From assembly GCF_000827125.1 (NCBI RefSeq), contig NZ_CP010311.1, positions 1,488,001 through 1,552,000 on the forward strand: DNA of 64,000 bases, given 5' to 3'. The position numbers and the translations under genes are program-made. Below are positions 63,679-64,000 of the stretch, one piece after another. The first letter of the stretch is position 1. Each line of letters opens with the position of its first letter. The notes below the pieces were generated by a model. The model ran no database searches. It saw nothing but the letters and a program-made list of their open reading frames with translations, and was not told the origin of the DNA. This DNA is from Geoalkalibacter subterraneus. GTDB lineage: Bacteria > Desulfobacterota > Desulfuromonadia > Desulfuromonadales > Geoalkalibacteraceae.

Positions 63679-63699
63679 TTCCTGGTGTGCATGAATTGG

Positions 63700-63738
63700 A
63701 AAAACAGGGGGGACCGGCAGCGGTTCGCTCCTGTTTTT
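63700..63738 (+). terminator. Terminator after the rubrerythrin-like gene
   Basis: AAAAACAGG pairs with CCTGTTTTT, with an inner ACCG/CGGT stem, and continues into TCTTTCC. Confidence 0.78.
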
Positions 63739-63799
63739 CTTTCCAGACCTGCTACATTGATTTGCAATTCTGGCTGGAAGGAGCAGATTGGAGGCGCAA

Positions 63800-64000
63800 A
63801 TGCGGAATTTGCCGCTTTTAGTGATGATTTTTATTGCCATGCTGTTTTTCAGTCCGGTGATCGGATATGCAGAAGTTCGCTCCATTGTCCTCGAACATGC
63901 CCAGGCGCGCGAGCTGGTGCCAGTGCTCGAACAGCTGTTCGCAGGTGAGGTCAGGATTGCCGTCTCGGGGAATACCGTGATTCTGCGGGGAGATGCTGCG
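63800..64000 (+). CDS. Secreted protein, possibly secretin-like (3' end outside window)
   Basis: The first 67 residues are visible. A signal peptide (MRNLPLLVMIFIAMLFFSP, cleavage near YAEVRS) is followed by VRSIVLEHAQARELVPVLEQ and VRIAVSGNTVILRGDA. This strand-helix-strand pattern resembles the N-terminal domains of secretins (type II or IV pilus). GGAGG is 5 bases before the ATG. The family cannot be fixed from this length. Confidence 0.6.
   Translation, partial: MRNLPLLVMIFIAMLFFSPVIGYAEVRSIVLEHAQARELVPVLEQLFAGEVRIAVSGNTVILRGDAA

Overview
The window is a 64 kb piece of chromosome from a Gram-negative anaerobe, most likely a member of the Desulfuromonadales (Geobacter / Desulfuromonas / Pelobacter relatives). 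I infer this from the anaerobic enzymes (four-subunit 2-oxoacid:ferredoxin oxidoreductase, class I hybrid cluster protein, rubrerythrin-like protein), the DHH-CBS-nucleotidyltransferase protein typical of that group, the PxxKW cysteine-rich protein, a metal-efflux RND operon, and the gene order mutS-amidase-glnD-xerD and rimP-nusA-rnpM-infB-ylxP-rbfA-nrnA-truB-rpsO-pnp. No database search was possible, so the taxonomic placement is an inference.

Layout. 1-6.3 kb: 3' part of mutS, a cell-wall amidase, glnD and xerD. 6.5-10.4 kb: an archaeal-type phosphoglycerate mutase-family protein and a ferredoxin-dependent 2-oxoacid oxidoreductase operon. 10.5-14.1 kb: holC and an RNA-methylation cluster (RsmE, TrmJ-type, RlmD-type). 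14.2-24.8 kb: the transcription/translation operon from rimP to pnp, preceded by an attenuator-like leader. 24.8-28.9 kb: a broken M16 peptidase gene, dut, several small genes, tRNA-Leu(CAG), and a transporter remnant next to the tRNA. 28.9-36.1 kb: an isochorismatase-family hydrolase, then a heavy-metal efflux locus with a His/Cys-rich secreted protein and CzcCBA, whose adaptor carries an extreme His-Asp-Asn tract. 36.1-41.3 kb: ridA, rpmB, purN, purM, rimI, pyrK, pyrD. 41.4-45.6 kb: a tRNA nucleotidyltransferase-family protein, a site-2 protease and a pseudouridine synthase. 45.8-51.9 kb: a TPR protein, an ExeA-type ATPase, mutL, miaA, hfq. 52-55.9 kb: DUF512 radical SAM protein, LUD protein, TPR protein, LrgAB. 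56-64 kb: PxxKW protein, YkgJ-like protein, phosphohexomutase, hcp, an EVE-domain fragment, an AsmA-family protein, a rubrerythrin-like protein, and the start of a secreted protein.

Most of the window is conserved core genome. The signals I consider most worth pursuing are not canonical genes. (a) Two copies of a large compound palindrome sit between convergent gene pairs; they share a core but have different arms that remain complementary. (b) Three genes are broken or shortened: the M16 peptidase, an AI-2E-type transporter and an EVE-domain protein. (c) The leader of the nusA operon contains a promoter, a terminator and then the rimP start. (d) A palindrome resembling the HcpR/FNR class lies about 41 bases upstream of a candidate hcp start. 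(e) There are two tracts of short tandem microrepeats. Non-ATG starts (TTG especially), each placed correctly behind a Shine-Dalgarno sequence, are unusually common here and decide many of the starts given below.
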